From: Loripinus fragilis
Lineage: Eukaryota; Mollusca; Bivalvia; Lucinida; Lucinidae
Assembly (NCBI GenBank): GCA_964019695.1
Contig: OZ026515.1
Span: forward strand, 128,648,375-128,712,374
Direction: 5' to 3'
DNA length: 64,000 nucleotides
Below, piece by piece: positions 1 through 10,263 of the stretch. Within the stretch, counting starts at the first letter, position 1, and each line of letters begins with the position of its first letter. The notes below the pieces were generated by a model. That model worked only from the letters and a program-made list of their open reading frames with translations, ran no database searches and was not told the origin of the DNA. Both the position numbers and the translations under genes were made by a program.

Positions 1-404
1 AGGAAGTCTGCAATACCCGGGGCAATAAAATGACATCTGGTTAATACCTCAGTACTAACCTTATAATCGTGTAACGTCTCTTAAAATACACATCACCGAA
101 ACTGTGTTTAGATCTGTGTCTACATGTTATTACCCCTTTAGGCACTAATAGATTATTCCATCTGGCTTGATACTTTAAACTTGGGATGGTCTATTGTGAC
201 ACGGTATTGAGGTGTCACGTGTTACAATTTGCGAATCTATTCCTGAAAAATCGTTTTGTCCACTAGTAGGCACACAGTGAAGACCCTGATGAAATCTAGG
301 TCTTTACTGTTTGCCAAAGTACACGATAAGGAGTTATAGGTATACAAGGGTTGAAACCCAAAATGGAAATTTCGCACACAGCGCAGACCAATAACAATGT
401 GGTA
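1..404. other. Non-coding stretch, no gene seen
   Basis: No recognisable coding region. Positions 274-323 hold a shortened copy of a small inverted-repeat motif (GAAGACCCTGATGAAAT then its complement ending in ACTGTTTGCC). Fuller copies lie near 5965, 30575 and 45195. Confidence 0.5.
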
Positions 405-557
405 TGTCTGACCAGCAAATGCTCAGACTTGCCTGCGCATACGCGCAGTCTGATCAGAGACTTTGCTAGCTTTAATATTCTATGAGTGTTTAAGTTACTG
501 ACCAAACATCATTTGGAGCCGTAAGCTAAAAAGGTGGCTGCATAGGCTCGTTGCATT
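405..557 (+). repeat. Dispersed repeat family C, copy 1
   Basis: Contains GCGCAGTCTGATCAGAG followed by a block ending GCTGCATAGGCTCG. Similar blocks occur at 23178-23322 (same strand) and 49415-49570 (opposite strand). The third copy shows that the GCGCAGTCTGATCAG part is a short palindrome. No coding potential was recognised. Confidence 0.65.
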
Positions 558-696
558 CACGCCACATTGATGGCGGCAATCTTATGACACGGCTACCGCT
601 CGAGGCAGGGTCAACATAAGTTGCTGTAAAATAACTAGCAATCCCGTATGGCATAACTGGGGTAATAAAACTGCATTGCATTTTCTTCAAACAACA

Positions 697-845
697 AAGG
701 GGGCGCAGTGGCTCGGTGGTAGAGTGCTTGACTTGAGACCGAGGAGTTGCGGGTCCAAGCTTGCATTGTGTCCTCGATCTTTGCTCAGTACATGATCAAC
801 ATTGGTTGGCCCGTCCCGACATAGCTTAATTTTTGACTGGGACGT
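697..845 (+). repeat. tRNA-derived SINE, family SINE-1, copy 1
   Basis: The 5' part has a tRNA-like A box (TGGCTCGGTGGTAGAGTGC, about 710) and a weaker B box (GGGTCCAAGC, about 751). The tRNA-unrelated body ends in TGACTGGGACGTCA and runs straight into a CA microsatellite. Copies at 4527-4715 and, reversed, at 8895-9035 share the body, including the CTAGCTTAGTACTGGTT segment. A Pol III-mobilised SINE fits; no functional tRNA fold is intact. Confidence 0.75.

Positions 846-873
<28 letters not shown>
846..873. repeat. (CA)14 microsatellite
   Basis: Uninterrupted CA dinucleotides directly at the 3' end of a SINE copy, a common site for microsatellite birth at SINE tails. Confidence 0.95.
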
Positions 874-878
<5 letters not shown>

Positions 879-1044
879 CAAACAATACAATACAACTATG
901 ATTAGACTTGTTTGAATTTGTTTGTGCTAATTCTTTACATAACAGTCAACAATTTTTTACAGGCATGTCGGGACAATTCCCCGTCATCCCTGCTTGAACC
1001 AGTACACAGCAGCGGATAAAGTGTCGAAGTCTTGCCCAGTGACT

Positions 1045-1145
1045 GGTGGGTCTCGGACTCTTCTATCCCTTTCTATCCCTAGTTTGTGACGTATATAGGT
1101 CACTGCCGCCAGTCTAACGCTCTACCAGCCAATCACTGCCAGGCG
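1045..1145 (-). repeat. tRNA-like SINE head, third family
   Basis: Read on the minus strand there is an A-box-like TGGCTGGTAGAGCG (about 1130) and, further on, a B-box-like GAGTCCGAGACCC (about 1060). Between them lies GTGACCTATATACGTCAC, resembling a hairpin at 58854-58884. The acceptor stem is not intact, so this is a tRNA-derived repeat rather than a tRNA gene. Confidence 0.45.
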
Positions 1146-1159
1146 GCAATGTTTTTCAG

Positions 1160-1914
1160 GCTGGTTTAAACATGTTAAAGTTTTCACTAGGCACAGCTAA
1201 ATACTGTCTGTCAGTCGCATAGATAATATTTGAGAAAAGAGTCAAACGACTTTGACCAGCCGCCTCTATAGATCAGGCAGGCTCGTTACCGCAAAATTCA
1301 TGATTTTTTTATGCAACAAACGGGTCAGCCTGCACATCCCTGCCGTCTTAAGATTACTGCTAGTCAAGTCAGAAGAGCGTACGGAAGTTTAGTGAAAATG
1401 GGGTGCTAGTTTGAAGGTAGATTTTGTTGGTGCATCATGCGGCATCTGAATGGGGTCTGACCTGCCCGTAAGATGTTCATCTGCGGTAAAGATTTATAGA
1501 TAAGGTACTATTTGAACAAAGATTTTTGATTAAAAACGATGGGTGTTGTCCCTGATTGATAGTAGACGTACACCGTTTAACCTGGGTTTTCGCTACTAAC
1601 AAATGTCCTTAAACGGGAATGTACAAAACACATAATCCGGCGAAACGCAACCAGTGAAGACACAGCTCGGCTGTCGCGCGTTGATGCATATGACCTGGGT
1701 TGCACTGTTCAATCATGTCAATCCAGATGTGGTGCGACGAAACTATTTAACATCATTCCCGTATTAGCCATTCCTTAATGTAGATATAAGGCTCATCTAG
1801 TTTCAAGCAGTTTAGATCCGGAGCCGGACATTTTACGACTCGATCTACATCCAAACTGCTTATACATATTAGCAGTTGCCATCTCTTGTGATCTTTACAT
1901 ATTTGTTAATATCA
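1160..1914. other. Non-coding stretch, nothing recognised
   Basis: No long open frame, RNA gene or repeat with another copy in this window was recognised. Confidence 0.45.
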
Positions 1915-2345
1915 GGCCGCTTAGCGCAGTCGGTAACTACGGATGCGTGTCTGACTGCAGATCAAGGTGTCAGTGAGTTTGATCCCGGCCCGGTCCGATA
2001 CTTTAGTGAAGATTGATCATGAAATAAATTTATTTCTACGGTCATTTTCCACCATTCCGTTGATTCATTCAAGAAGGTTTTGATGGGGTAGAGAGAGCTG
2101 GTTGCTTTGCTTAATTTGTCTTCCTGGTGTCTCGTGATGGTTGAGAGGCTCTTCCTCGCGGTGCCACGGGGTTGTCTGCGGTTTGTGATTGTGGTATTTC
2201 CTGATCATACTCACTTACTATTTTTGCTGTCAGTGAAAGGCAAAAGTATGTGCACGAAGTTTTGGTTACCGCTTGTTCAAGCTTTGTTATGTGAACTGAA
2301 AACCGACATGATCGTAGCTGCTTACTTGGACGTAAAACAAAAAAA
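1915..2345 (+). repeat. tRNA-derived SINE, family SINE-2, split by an insertion
   Basis: The head GCCGCTTAGCGCAGTCGGTAA is an A box and GAGTTTGATCCCGGCC a B box. The body (GATTGATCATGAAAT, then CATTCAAGAAGG) matches the uninterrupted reverse copy at 9365-9655. Here the body stops at about 2080 and resumes at about 2245 with AAAGTATGTGCACGAAGT, which in the other copy follows almost directly. The intervening 150-165 bp is a family A repeat, so this SINE is older than that insertion. Confidence 0.75.
2080..2240 (+). repeat. Family A repeat, short form, inserted in SINE-2
   Basis: Starts near GATGGGGTAGAGAGAGCTGG and ends near ATACTCACTTACTATTTTTG. The same block occurs at 25125-25260 (plus) and, reversed and longer, at 15520-16380, 19190-19850 and 27118-27655. 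Frames open across it are incidental: no protein family is recognised and each copy has different breaks. Confidence 0.7.
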
Positions 2346-2748
2346 AACATAAAACGTTTTGTTAGGATACAACACGTCTCTTATCTTCCATTTATGCCTA
2401 ATGAAATATCCTGAATTGGACCAGTCCACTTCCGCTGTTGGGCGGTATTTGTCATGTTTATTCAAATTTTAATAGATAATTATGTTTAGCAAACTATGGC
2501 GACCCTGATCAGACGGCGAACCATGCGGCGTCTAATCTGGATCAGCACTGTTAGTCAATTTCCCAAAATAAGGGCGGGTTAACCCGGCCTACACAGGCCC
2601 TCTAACCTCTTGTTTTCTCCCCTGGAGCATCTAAACACTTTCTTAACCGATGGAACCTTCCTTCTACTTTGTAAGGGATTCTACAAGGTTTTCTGAATTA
2701 CCGAGACCCCCACCTAATCCTCCCCAATATAAGTTAGGTGTTCAAAAG

Positions 2749-3030
2749 CATGCGCGGATCCAGAGGGGGTGACAGGGGGTCCGGACCCCCTGAATAATCA
2801 CAAAAATATAGGTTTTTTTGAAATTCTCGAAAATTCTCAAAGCTATGAAGCCAGCATTCAATGTGGACCATAATATGCACGCCAGCGAAACGCCATTTAA
2901 ATGGCGTTTCGCTGGCGGGCCGACATTGGTCCGCTTTTAGTGGTATTTGGATCCGCTCTCCCGGTCTAAAATTATTGTCAGTGTTGCAGAGTTGGACCCC
3001 CTCTGACAAAACTTTCTGGATCCGCTCATG
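2749..3030. mobile_element. MITE M1, complete copy with 5-bp target duplication
   Basis: The ends are inverted repeats, CATGCGCGGATCCAGA on the left and its near complement (CATGAGCGGATCCAGA) on the right. AAAAG flanks the element on both sides (2744-2748, 3031-3035), as expected for a 5-bp target duplication. The middle holds a perfect 38-bp palindrome (2880-2917) centred on ATTTAAAT with arms containing CCAGCGAAACG. It has no transposase. Related copies: 8083-8284, 19863-20153, 36060-36237 and 54256-54422. Confidence 0.8.
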
Positions 3031-3159
3031 AAAAGAATCAATATATCGATAATCCGATGCAAATCCGACCGGCTCTGATCCGGGGTTACATTATGTTGAA
3101 TACGTATCTCGAGCGTGTCCGAGTGTGTAGACCAGGCGTGTAGAAAAATGTGTTTATTC

Positions 3160-3760
3160 ATACGCGCTAAATGGTCTCTTAAACGTTTTTTCGCATCAAA
3201 GGCACCGAATTATGAGGGGTCGAATTTATGTGCCGATTAAATGCCCAGTTTGCTTTGGGCCAAAATGTCCCGGACTCGTTTACAAGTCATATTGTTGGTT
3301 TTATTTTAGGAGAAACATGCGCTCAGGGTCGTTCTACACGCCTGTTTCGAGAGACTCTGATGTATTTAGGCGGCTAGTAGTGAAAGTTTAGCGTACTATC
3401 AGACTCATTTTTTTTTTCTTTTTATTTATTTTTCATATAGCTATTGTACATTCGAACATTACCAAGCCAGTTCTCGACATCTACGAGGATAAAAACTCCC
3501 CTAAGTAACAAGCCTTCGAATATGAAACGCATTTACAGGAATTTGCACACATTATTACAAAAACAATAATATGGGGAAATAAAGTAAAAACATGCACGCG
3601 TGCACGGCCGATGCATTAATATTGCAGCAAAGACTGCTATTGGTTTATAAAGCCAATACTCGTTCTGATACACTCGTTATCGGGTATATACGGAAATCTC
3701 CGATCAGCAGAAAGTAGTCCCGTAAATATTAAATTTCACACGGAGCCGTTTCCGTAATGT
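3160..3760. other. Non-coding stretch, nothing recognised
   Basis: AT-rich, with no supported gene and no second copy recognised in the window. Confidence 0.4.
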
Positions 3761-4154
3761 GAAGATTTTCAACATCAGATTTTTTTAATATTATGATTTA
3801 TTCTAAAAACAGATTCCAATTTTTCACGAATTGCCGAAATATATCATGCAACATCTTGTCACAACATGGGATAAAAACTAAACTTCCACATTTTCTAAAA
3901 GGTTTGATGTCATGGGCAATAATTTAAGTTAAAAGAAAGACGCTGGCTGAAGATTTTGAAGATTTTCAACATCAGATTTTTTTAATATTATGATTTATTC
4001 TAAAAACAGATTCCAATTTTTCACGAATTGCCGAAATATATCATGCAACATCTTGTCACAACATGGGATAAAAACTAAACTTCCACATTTTCTAAAAGGT
4101 TTGATGTCATGGGCAATAATTTAAGTTAAAAGAAAGACGCTGGCTGAAGATTAC
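3761..4154. repeat. Perfect tandem duplication, 197-bp unit, two copies
   Basis: GAAGATTTTCAACATCAG begins at 3761 and again at 3958. By eye the two units are identical to the closing GACGCTGGCTGAAGATT. No divergence implies a very recent duplication or an assembly artefact. It contains no gene. Confidence 0.9.
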
Positions 4155-4526
4155 AACAGTTTTAGCTCGATATTTAGGACTAATGTTATTCTTTCATATT
4201 TTTTAGAAAATTGGTCAAATGCTTAAAACTTCCATATGAGATTGTGGAAAAATAAGCACGGTGACATACCCTTTTTATTTCATAGATGAATAGCATGAAA
4301 CAAACTGTATGCAAAGTATTGAACAAATTTCAACATGGGAAGTATTTAGTAGCATATGTCCTTAAATGAGGGTCACTCTAATTCACTAACTTATATTTTA
4401 CATTGAACTTATAGACGAGCGAATAGTTATTTGACAAACAGGTGAAATTACATGGTTTTCTTAATAAATTATTCCCATGTTCATATAAAAAGATTCTATG
4501 AAAGTTATGAAATTCTGACACGTTTT

Positions 4527-4715
4527 GGGAGCGCAGTGGCTCAATGGTAGAGTGCTTGACTCGAGACCGAGGGGCCGTGGGCTAGAGCCTCACCTACGTC
4601 ACTGCGTTGTGGTCCTTGAGCAAGTCACATTCATCCTAGCTTAGTACTGGTTCAACCCAGGAAGACCCGTCCCTGTTTAACTGAAAGATTGTTGATGGGA
4701 CGTAAATAATCAAAT
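4527..4715 (+). repeat. SINE-1, near full-length copy 2
   Basis: A box TGGCTCAATGGTAGAGTGC and a degraded B box (GGGCTAGAGCCTCACC). The body includes CCTAGCTTAGTACTGG and GGAAGACCCGTCCC, and the tail is GATGGGACGTAAATAATC. Same family as 697-845 and 8895-9035. Confidence 0.8.
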
Positions 4716-4823
4716 AAAAACTCCGACACGTTTTTGTAAAATACGTCAAATCATTATTATTAAAGTCTTCTGGTGTTGCAAATAAATGATGAGCAAAACA
4801 CTCACATTTCAGTTTTCAGTTAA

Positions 4824-5068
4824 CCCTTAAAGCGCCAAGAAAAAAATGCATCTGAAAATGTCGTCTGCTGAAGTCGTCTGCTGCAAATATTTGCCTTGCT
4901 TTACTGACGAATAAAGTATAGAAGCAAACAGTGTGGAGCCAGAACAGAATGCTCCTATAGGTCTGGAGCAGTCTGATCTGGGTCCACACTGTTTGCCATA
5001 GAGGCTTCTTAAACATTTCAGCAGACGAGAAAAGCAGACGACTTTTGCTGTGATTGGCGCATTAAGGG
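4824..5068. mobile_element. piggyBac-type MITE, TTAA target duplication
   Basis: TTAA lies at 4820-4823 and 5069-5072. The element begins CCCTTAAAGCGCC and ends GGCGCATTAAGGG. CCC ends next to TTAA are the hallmark of piggyBac-type transposition. Inside are a second inverted pair (GTCGTCTGCTG / CAGCAGACGA) and a third (GCAAACAGTGTGGA / TCCACACTGTTTGC), so it folds as a concentric hairpin. Relatives: 34992-35228 and a right-end fragment at 30010-30064. Confidence 0.8.
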
Positions 5069-5072
5069 TTAA

Positions 5073-5960
5073 ACTTATTTCTAACAAAATGCACGATACG
5101 TTGATCGCTCATACTGAGTTGTTGCTACAAGTAACTAATGGAGAGTGGATAATTTGTAAACCGAGAAACTTAAAAACCTTGAAAAACGACATAAAATGTG
5201 AAAAATCTTTAATTAGAGGACGGCGCGTTTCGAAAACTCCCTCATGACATATTTAGCATATTTTCAGCAAACCACAAAGAATAAGATACAACGCTGTTCA
5301 TTATTGCGTCATCAGCAGATTACTCAAAATGACATTTATTCAAAAATTATTGACGTCACAAACGTGCTTGCTTTCTCGAGACTGGACATAATTATATATT
5401 TTTTTGCAAGCATCTTTGAGTATGTTACTAAAAGTTGCATCTAAAAGTTGGTGTCAATTTGCCTTAAACTGACAAAAATATGACGCTATATCCGCACATG
5501 TACCAAAACCTGTGTTGCAATTTGCTTTCTGCAAAAACCTCAGTATATAGGAGCGCCCTTCATATAAGTGTCTGTAGCTCAATGGGTGTATTGTGTGTTT
5601 CGTTATATCTGGTGCCAGTTTAAAGACGGCAAAAAGTTATTTCTGTAAGCGTATAGCATTTTGTCGTAGCATATATGTGGAGAGAGTTATGACGCTGGAT
5701 GCATTCATATTTGAGCACCCCTCGTATAACTTAGTTCGTTAACTGCCAAACATAACGTGGTTAGTTCAAACTAATCATTTTCTATGGAAATATATTTTTT
5801 TTTGTTTTTCAAAACGTTATGTAGTTCTTTGACTGAGCTAGATTTTTGCATAAATGTATAATCCTTTATCTACTAATGAATTCTCTCTTTTGATTGGCTG
5901 GTCTATTGACACATGTTTTAATTTCCTTTCTTTCTATGAAGATCGTTTGTGGACGTGGCA
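5073..5960. other. Non-coding stretch, weak tRNA-like trace
   Basis: No gene recognised. GTAGCTCAATGGGTG at about 5574 resembles a tRNA A box, but no convincing B box or cloverleaf follows. Confidence 0.35.
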
Positions 5961-5964
5961 AATT

Positions 5965-6030
5965 CTGTAGACCCTGATGAAATGCCAATGTATGTGGCAT
6001 TTCATCTAGGTCTTTACTGCTTGCCAAAAT
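5965..6030. repeat. Small fold-back repeat D
   Basis: GATGAAATGCCA and its complement TGGCATTTCATC face each other, flanked by GTAGACC and AGGTCTTTAC. Copies with variable tips lie at 274-323, 30570-30660 and 45192-45262. Arms are about 27 bp. Confidence 0.6.
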
Positions 6031-6051
6031 CCGCATTTAAAAGTCACTTAT

Positions 6052-7446
6052 GTGTTTCCAGAACTTAAGTGACCCCCGTTTTTTGCTAATTATTTATTTA
6101 ATGGTGATTTTAATTGAAAATAAATTAGAGATATGAATTTAGATATAGACCGTGTAATTGAATTAATTTTTTCCAACTAAATTTGAGTTTTTGTATAGGC
6201 TGGGATTAGATGGAACCTTGGTGTGTTTTTGTCGCTCCCCTTTGAATTAGTCCCCAAGTGGACCTAACGATATAAATAAAACATGGCTTATACGGGTCAG
6301 TGGAGATAATTCACCAGTCCTACAGATAAGAGTGCGTAACAGAAAATTATTTTTCCTATTTTTCAACCAAATAATATTTGCAAAAAATATTTGGTGTGTA
6401 CTCAAAATGATACGGTTCTTTTGAGCATCAAAACAGTCACGTGTTTAAACTGATGAAGACAGTCGCAGCTTCACGCTAAAATTGCTTAACTGGACCAATC
6501 TTCGCGCATTAGGCTATGATTCACTGCTTATACTGACATAAACTTCACTGTACATCTAAAACCGATGCATTGAAATGGCCTGTGTTAAAAAGCGATTCAA
6601 GTAATAGTATTGTCTAAACCTTAAATGCTGGGTTGTTGTTGTCCTCTGCTGATTTTTCTTTCGAGATAATTATTTTCTAAAAATATGTCTTTCAGGAATA
6701 CAAGTAGGTTTTCAAACATTATGGATCCAGATAATGCCCAACATTTTAGCCTGAATGTGGCTTCGGCTGTTGACAAAGTTTATAAGCGAAATATCTTAAG
6801 CAGGCAAATATCTGATGCTCTTGAAGTTAAATGTATATCCCCGATTCGCTATTTCTCGTCAACTCTCTAATTTGCTTGAATTGTCGTCATACACTCTTTA
6901 CTAACTAATGTCGTCTGCTGATAAACTTTGCAAACAATTTAGACCTAGATCAGACCCGACGGGCCTCGTAGGCAAAATGAGTCGATAAATTGAAATGGAA
7001 GGTGCTACATGTACATGCAGGTTTCATGCTTAAGCCTTATATTTGCCTGCTTTCAATACTGCATGGTCTAGGACCCACATAGACTTTTACAATTGCGTGT
7101 GTGCGTGTGTGTGTGTCAAAGTGATGCCGAGGGAGGTTTGCGGAATGGATTTTCATTGAATCAGCGGATATAGATATTCCTGTAGGCTAGTATATATCAT
7201 CATAGCAATGCAAATATACCACGTGTATCTATAGGGGTACACATGGGTATATTCAAAGGGAAAAACAACTAAGTTATTCTTTTGTACAGGGAATTTGAAC
7301 TTCATTTACAAATAAGGGCGTCTCCCAAAAATAAGTTTTAGTTACGCGGTGTGCATTTAAATCCACATGCTAAGTGCCGTTCTTCTAGGTTCAATTTAAA
7401 GCTGTTTAAAAAATAATAACGGGGGTCACTTAAACTCTGGAAACAC
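6052..7446. mobile_element. 1.4-kb TIR element with 3-bp TAT duplication
   Basis: The left end GTGTTTCCAGAACTTAAGTG and the complement of the right end (GTGTTTCCAGAGTTTAAGTG) match, and both continue into ACCCCCGTT. TAT occurs on each side (6049-6051, 7447-7449). The interior has no recognisable transposase, so it is probably non-autonomous. A 3-bp T/A duplication would suit PIF/Harbinger, but the superfamily is undecided. The interior carries a repeat (6305-6450) also found at 53405-53545. Confidence 0.6.
6305..6450 (+). repeat. Dispersed repeat shared with 53405-53545
   Basis: CAGATAAGAGTGCGTAA, then TTTCAACCAAA and GGTTCTTTTGA, occur in the same order in both places. A shorter trace is at about 24650-24700. 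It is inside the TIR element at 6052-7446; the other copy is inside a different TIR element at 52125-54040. Confidence 0.6.
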
Positions 7447-7449
7447 TAT

Positions 7450-7929
7450 AGTGTGAGTATACAAACTATTGACTAGAAACAAGCGAATGATACATGTCAT
7501 TGAATATATCACAAACTATAATATCACAAACTATACGTAGAAAACCATGTTACACACTTCACTTAATGTATCAACCAGCTGATGTACAGATACTGTTTAT
7601 CATCGGTTACTATGACAATTTGGGTTCTAGGATTCAGCTATAATTGCTAAAATAGTTCCGTTCTAATATCTAAGATAGCATACATCATGAACATAACATA
7701 ACTAGTCCATAGCAAAAACATGAAATACTACACAATGTAAGTCTAACGGATACAAAATGAAAATTTCCAAGTGAAAAATTGAGATGTTTTTCTTATCTCC
7801 GTTCAAAAATATACACTATGGATACTGGTTAGAATCGTCTCTGGATAAATACCCATATTGTATGTTTAAGAGCAGAACCAGCTACGGTAGAAAATATGCA
7901 GTCGAGTTTGAATATATGTCAGTCAAAGA
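7450..7929. other. Non-coding stretch, nothing recognised
   Basis: Contains a short direct repeat (ATCACAAACTATA, twice near 7508-7535) but no gene or mobile element recognised. Confidence 0.4.
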
Positions 7930-8390
7930 ACTACAAACCTTTTTGAAGGACACCTTTTGAGGTTTCTCTAAATTGAATCTCTATAATTTCGGCACAATCA
8001 GAGGATTCTTAATCATGCTACCAGAAGTAACCATTAAAGTGTTCCTTGTTATTTCCTCCATGTCGGAGGCGATTTCAAAATAAAGGCGGATCCAGAAGGG
8101 AGCAGGGGGTGCGGACTTTTCCCCCTGATACAATAGGCTCTTTTAGAAATTCTTGTACGGGCAATTGAACCCCTCGGGTCCAATGGCTTCTCAAGCGAGG
8201 TCCGTACGGCCCTCTGTGAAATACGTTGATTGCTAAAACACGTTGTCGGGACAATCCATGGCGGACTTTTCTGAATCCGCACATTCAAACTAAACAAACC
8301 AAATGTTCGTCTGCTGCCAAAAATAACTCAATTTATTTTGTTTTTTATTTGAAAATATTATTCATCTGTCCTTCAAAAAGGTTTGTAGTG
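7930..8390. repeat. Inverted repeat pair around an M1 copy
   Basis: ACTACAAACCTTTTTGAAGG at about 7930 is exactly complementary to CCTTCAAAAAGGTTTGTAGT at about 8372. The enclosed 460 bp contains the M1 copy at 8083-8284. This could be a further MITE that later received M1. No target duplication could be defined. Confidence 0.5.
8083..8284. mobile_element. MITE M1, shorter variant
   Basis: Left end GGCGGATCCAGAAGGG and right end CTGAATCCGCACAT are the M1 termini in weaker form. It shares AGCAATTGAACC-like and GGTCCGTA-like blocks with the copy at 36060-36237, so these two form a subfamily without the 38-bp palindrome. Confidence 0.65.
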
Positions 8391-8894
8391 CCTTCACTAA
8401 CTTATATTGAAATTTGGTAGCTATTACATAAACACTTTATACAACCAAATATCAAAATGTGACTGTCATACTTTCCTAAAGTAAACCTTATTTCACACTT
8501 GAGTTGATATACTATCCTAGCTGTTATCATTTTGGTTACATATGATTAGTGTTTGCTTTAGTTATTTGAATTCCAGAATTCTGCTATTGGACACAACCCG
8601 GCCTCAAATCTGCTTTTTCTAGACATTTGGACATGACTACGCATATTATGTTTACTTTTTGAAGTAGTTGCATTTTTATTGGTGTTTTGTATATTGTACA
8701 CGTTTTGTTTCCATGAATATGACATGAAAAGGGTTATAAAAACAGCAGCCATTTCATTTTATCCTATGAAAGACGAACATCATCTAGAAATGGTTATAAA
8801 ATGCATACGAGTATATTTCTAATTGGTCAGCTCTAATGGCTGTAGTGGCTCAAATGCTTAAAAATTCATTGTTTTACCTGCTTTGTTTGTTTGT

Positions 8895-9035
8895 TTTGAT
8901 TCTTTACAGCCCATCAAAAATCTTTCAGTTAAATAGTGACTGGTCTACCTGGATTAAACCAGTACTAAGCTAGGATAAATGTGTCTTGCTCAATGACCAC
9001 AACGCAGTGACGCCGGTGAGGCTCGAACCCTGACG
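8895..9035 (-). repeat. SINE-1, copy 3, reverse strand
   Basis: Complement of the SINE-1 body: AACCAGTACTAAGCTAGG, CTTGCTCAATGACCAC and, near 9021, GAGGCTCGAACCC, which is a B box read in reverse. The A-box end seems to be lost beyond about 9040. Confidence 0.7.
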
Positions 9036-9364
9036 TGTACGGAAACCTTACTGGAGCCTTCATTTATTTTAATATACTTAATTTGAGCCATACTACTGAA
9101 ACAAATAACGTCTTTAAGAATGTATGATTTCTTGTATTTTGTCTTGCAGCAATAAGAATATTGTCACATTTTTGTAATACATTCTATTACAAATATAACC
9201 TTTTAAACAGGCTTGCCATATTTCAGCACTTAACTTAAGTTGGTTGAAAGCACAGAAGCCATTTGAAAACTGGTTGAAAGGAAAGTGATGATCTATTAAA
9301 TAACACGCCCAATTCATAGACATTTTAGTGTTGTTTGTTTGTTTTGTTGCTTTACGCCCGAAGT

Positions 9365-9655
9365 CAATAGCTATGGTCATGGTGGGACGGTCAGTTCACA
9401 TGAACACACTTTTTTCCTGGGCAAGCTTGAACAAGCAGTTAACCAGTACTTCGTGCACATACTTTCGCATGTAACTGACAACAACCCTTCTTGAATGATT
9501 CAGTGGAAGGGAGGAGAATGACCGTAGAAATAATTTCATGATCAATCTCCACGAAAGTATGGGACCGGGCCGGGATCGAACTCGCGACCCCTGGATCTGC
9601 AGTCAGACTCGCATCTGTTGCCAGACACGTTACCGACTGCGCTACGCGGCCCGGT
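9365..9655 (-). repeat. SINE-2, uninterrupted copy
   Basis: On the minus strand it begins GGGCCGCGTAGCGCAGTCGG (A box), continues with GCGAGTTCGATCCCGGCC (B box), then GGAGATTGATCATGAAAT and ATTCAAGAAGGG, and ends about 290 bp later. It supplies the empty-site reference for the split copy at 1915-2345. The tRNA part is the best preserved in the window but lacks a clean acceptor stem. Confidence 0.8.
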
Positions 9656-9698
9656 ATTTTAGTGTTGTGACACCATGAGACAATACACTGTATATTCA

Positions 9699-10258
9699 CA
9701 CAGTATGTAAACTGAAATAAACATCCTGTACCCGTTCCTCCTAGCTCACGCCTTATACATTATGAATTACAGCACTCGTGCGTAACCAGTTGTCGGAAAT
9801 CGTGATGTGAGAGTTGTTGGTACAGCTGTAATTGCGAGGGCCCACCTATTAAAATTCATTTTTCCATAGATCTAAGTAACTGTTACAGTTACAACCATGT
9901 AATCATGTATACATAAGATTGCCAATTCCACTAAAACCGTGCAATCTGGCATTTAAGCTCGTTTTCGACACAGAACGGCTCTGATTGTGAGCAGGTCGTT
10001 TTTAACAAAGCAAAATGCAAAGGAGGAAACCGTTAAAATCATGGAATAAAACGGAATAAAATAGATAAAATGGCTTTTCTTACCTTGTTCGAATGTGTAT
10101 TGTCTGTATTGCTAACAATATAAATCGAAACGTGTACATGTGCCTAAATACACGCATTTTCCGACTACTGGTTACGCACGAGTGCTGTTATTCATGTTTA
10201 TAAGGCGTGAGCTAGCGGAGGAACGGTACAGGATGTTTTTTTCTGTTTACATACTGTG
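9699..10258. mobile_element. 560-bp TIR element, CACAGTA ends, 5-bp duplication
   Basis: The two ends are inverted repeats of about 100 bp that both start CACAGTATGTAAAC and continue through ACATCCTGTACC, CTCACGCCTTATA and ACTCGTGCGTAACCAG. ATTCA is present on each side (9694-9698, 10259-10263). The interior of about 360 bp codes for nothing recognisable, so it would need a transposase from elsewhere. The combination of a 5-bp duplication and CAC-starting ends is known from Transib and RAG-like transposons; assignment to that group is inference. Confidence 0.85.
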
Positions 10259-10263
10259 ATTCA

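Noticed and set aside
2107..2352. Overlapping open frames on both strands taken as a gene
   Set aside because: They lie across the family A insertion and SINE-2; the same DNA recurs elsewhere with other breaks and no protein family is recognised.
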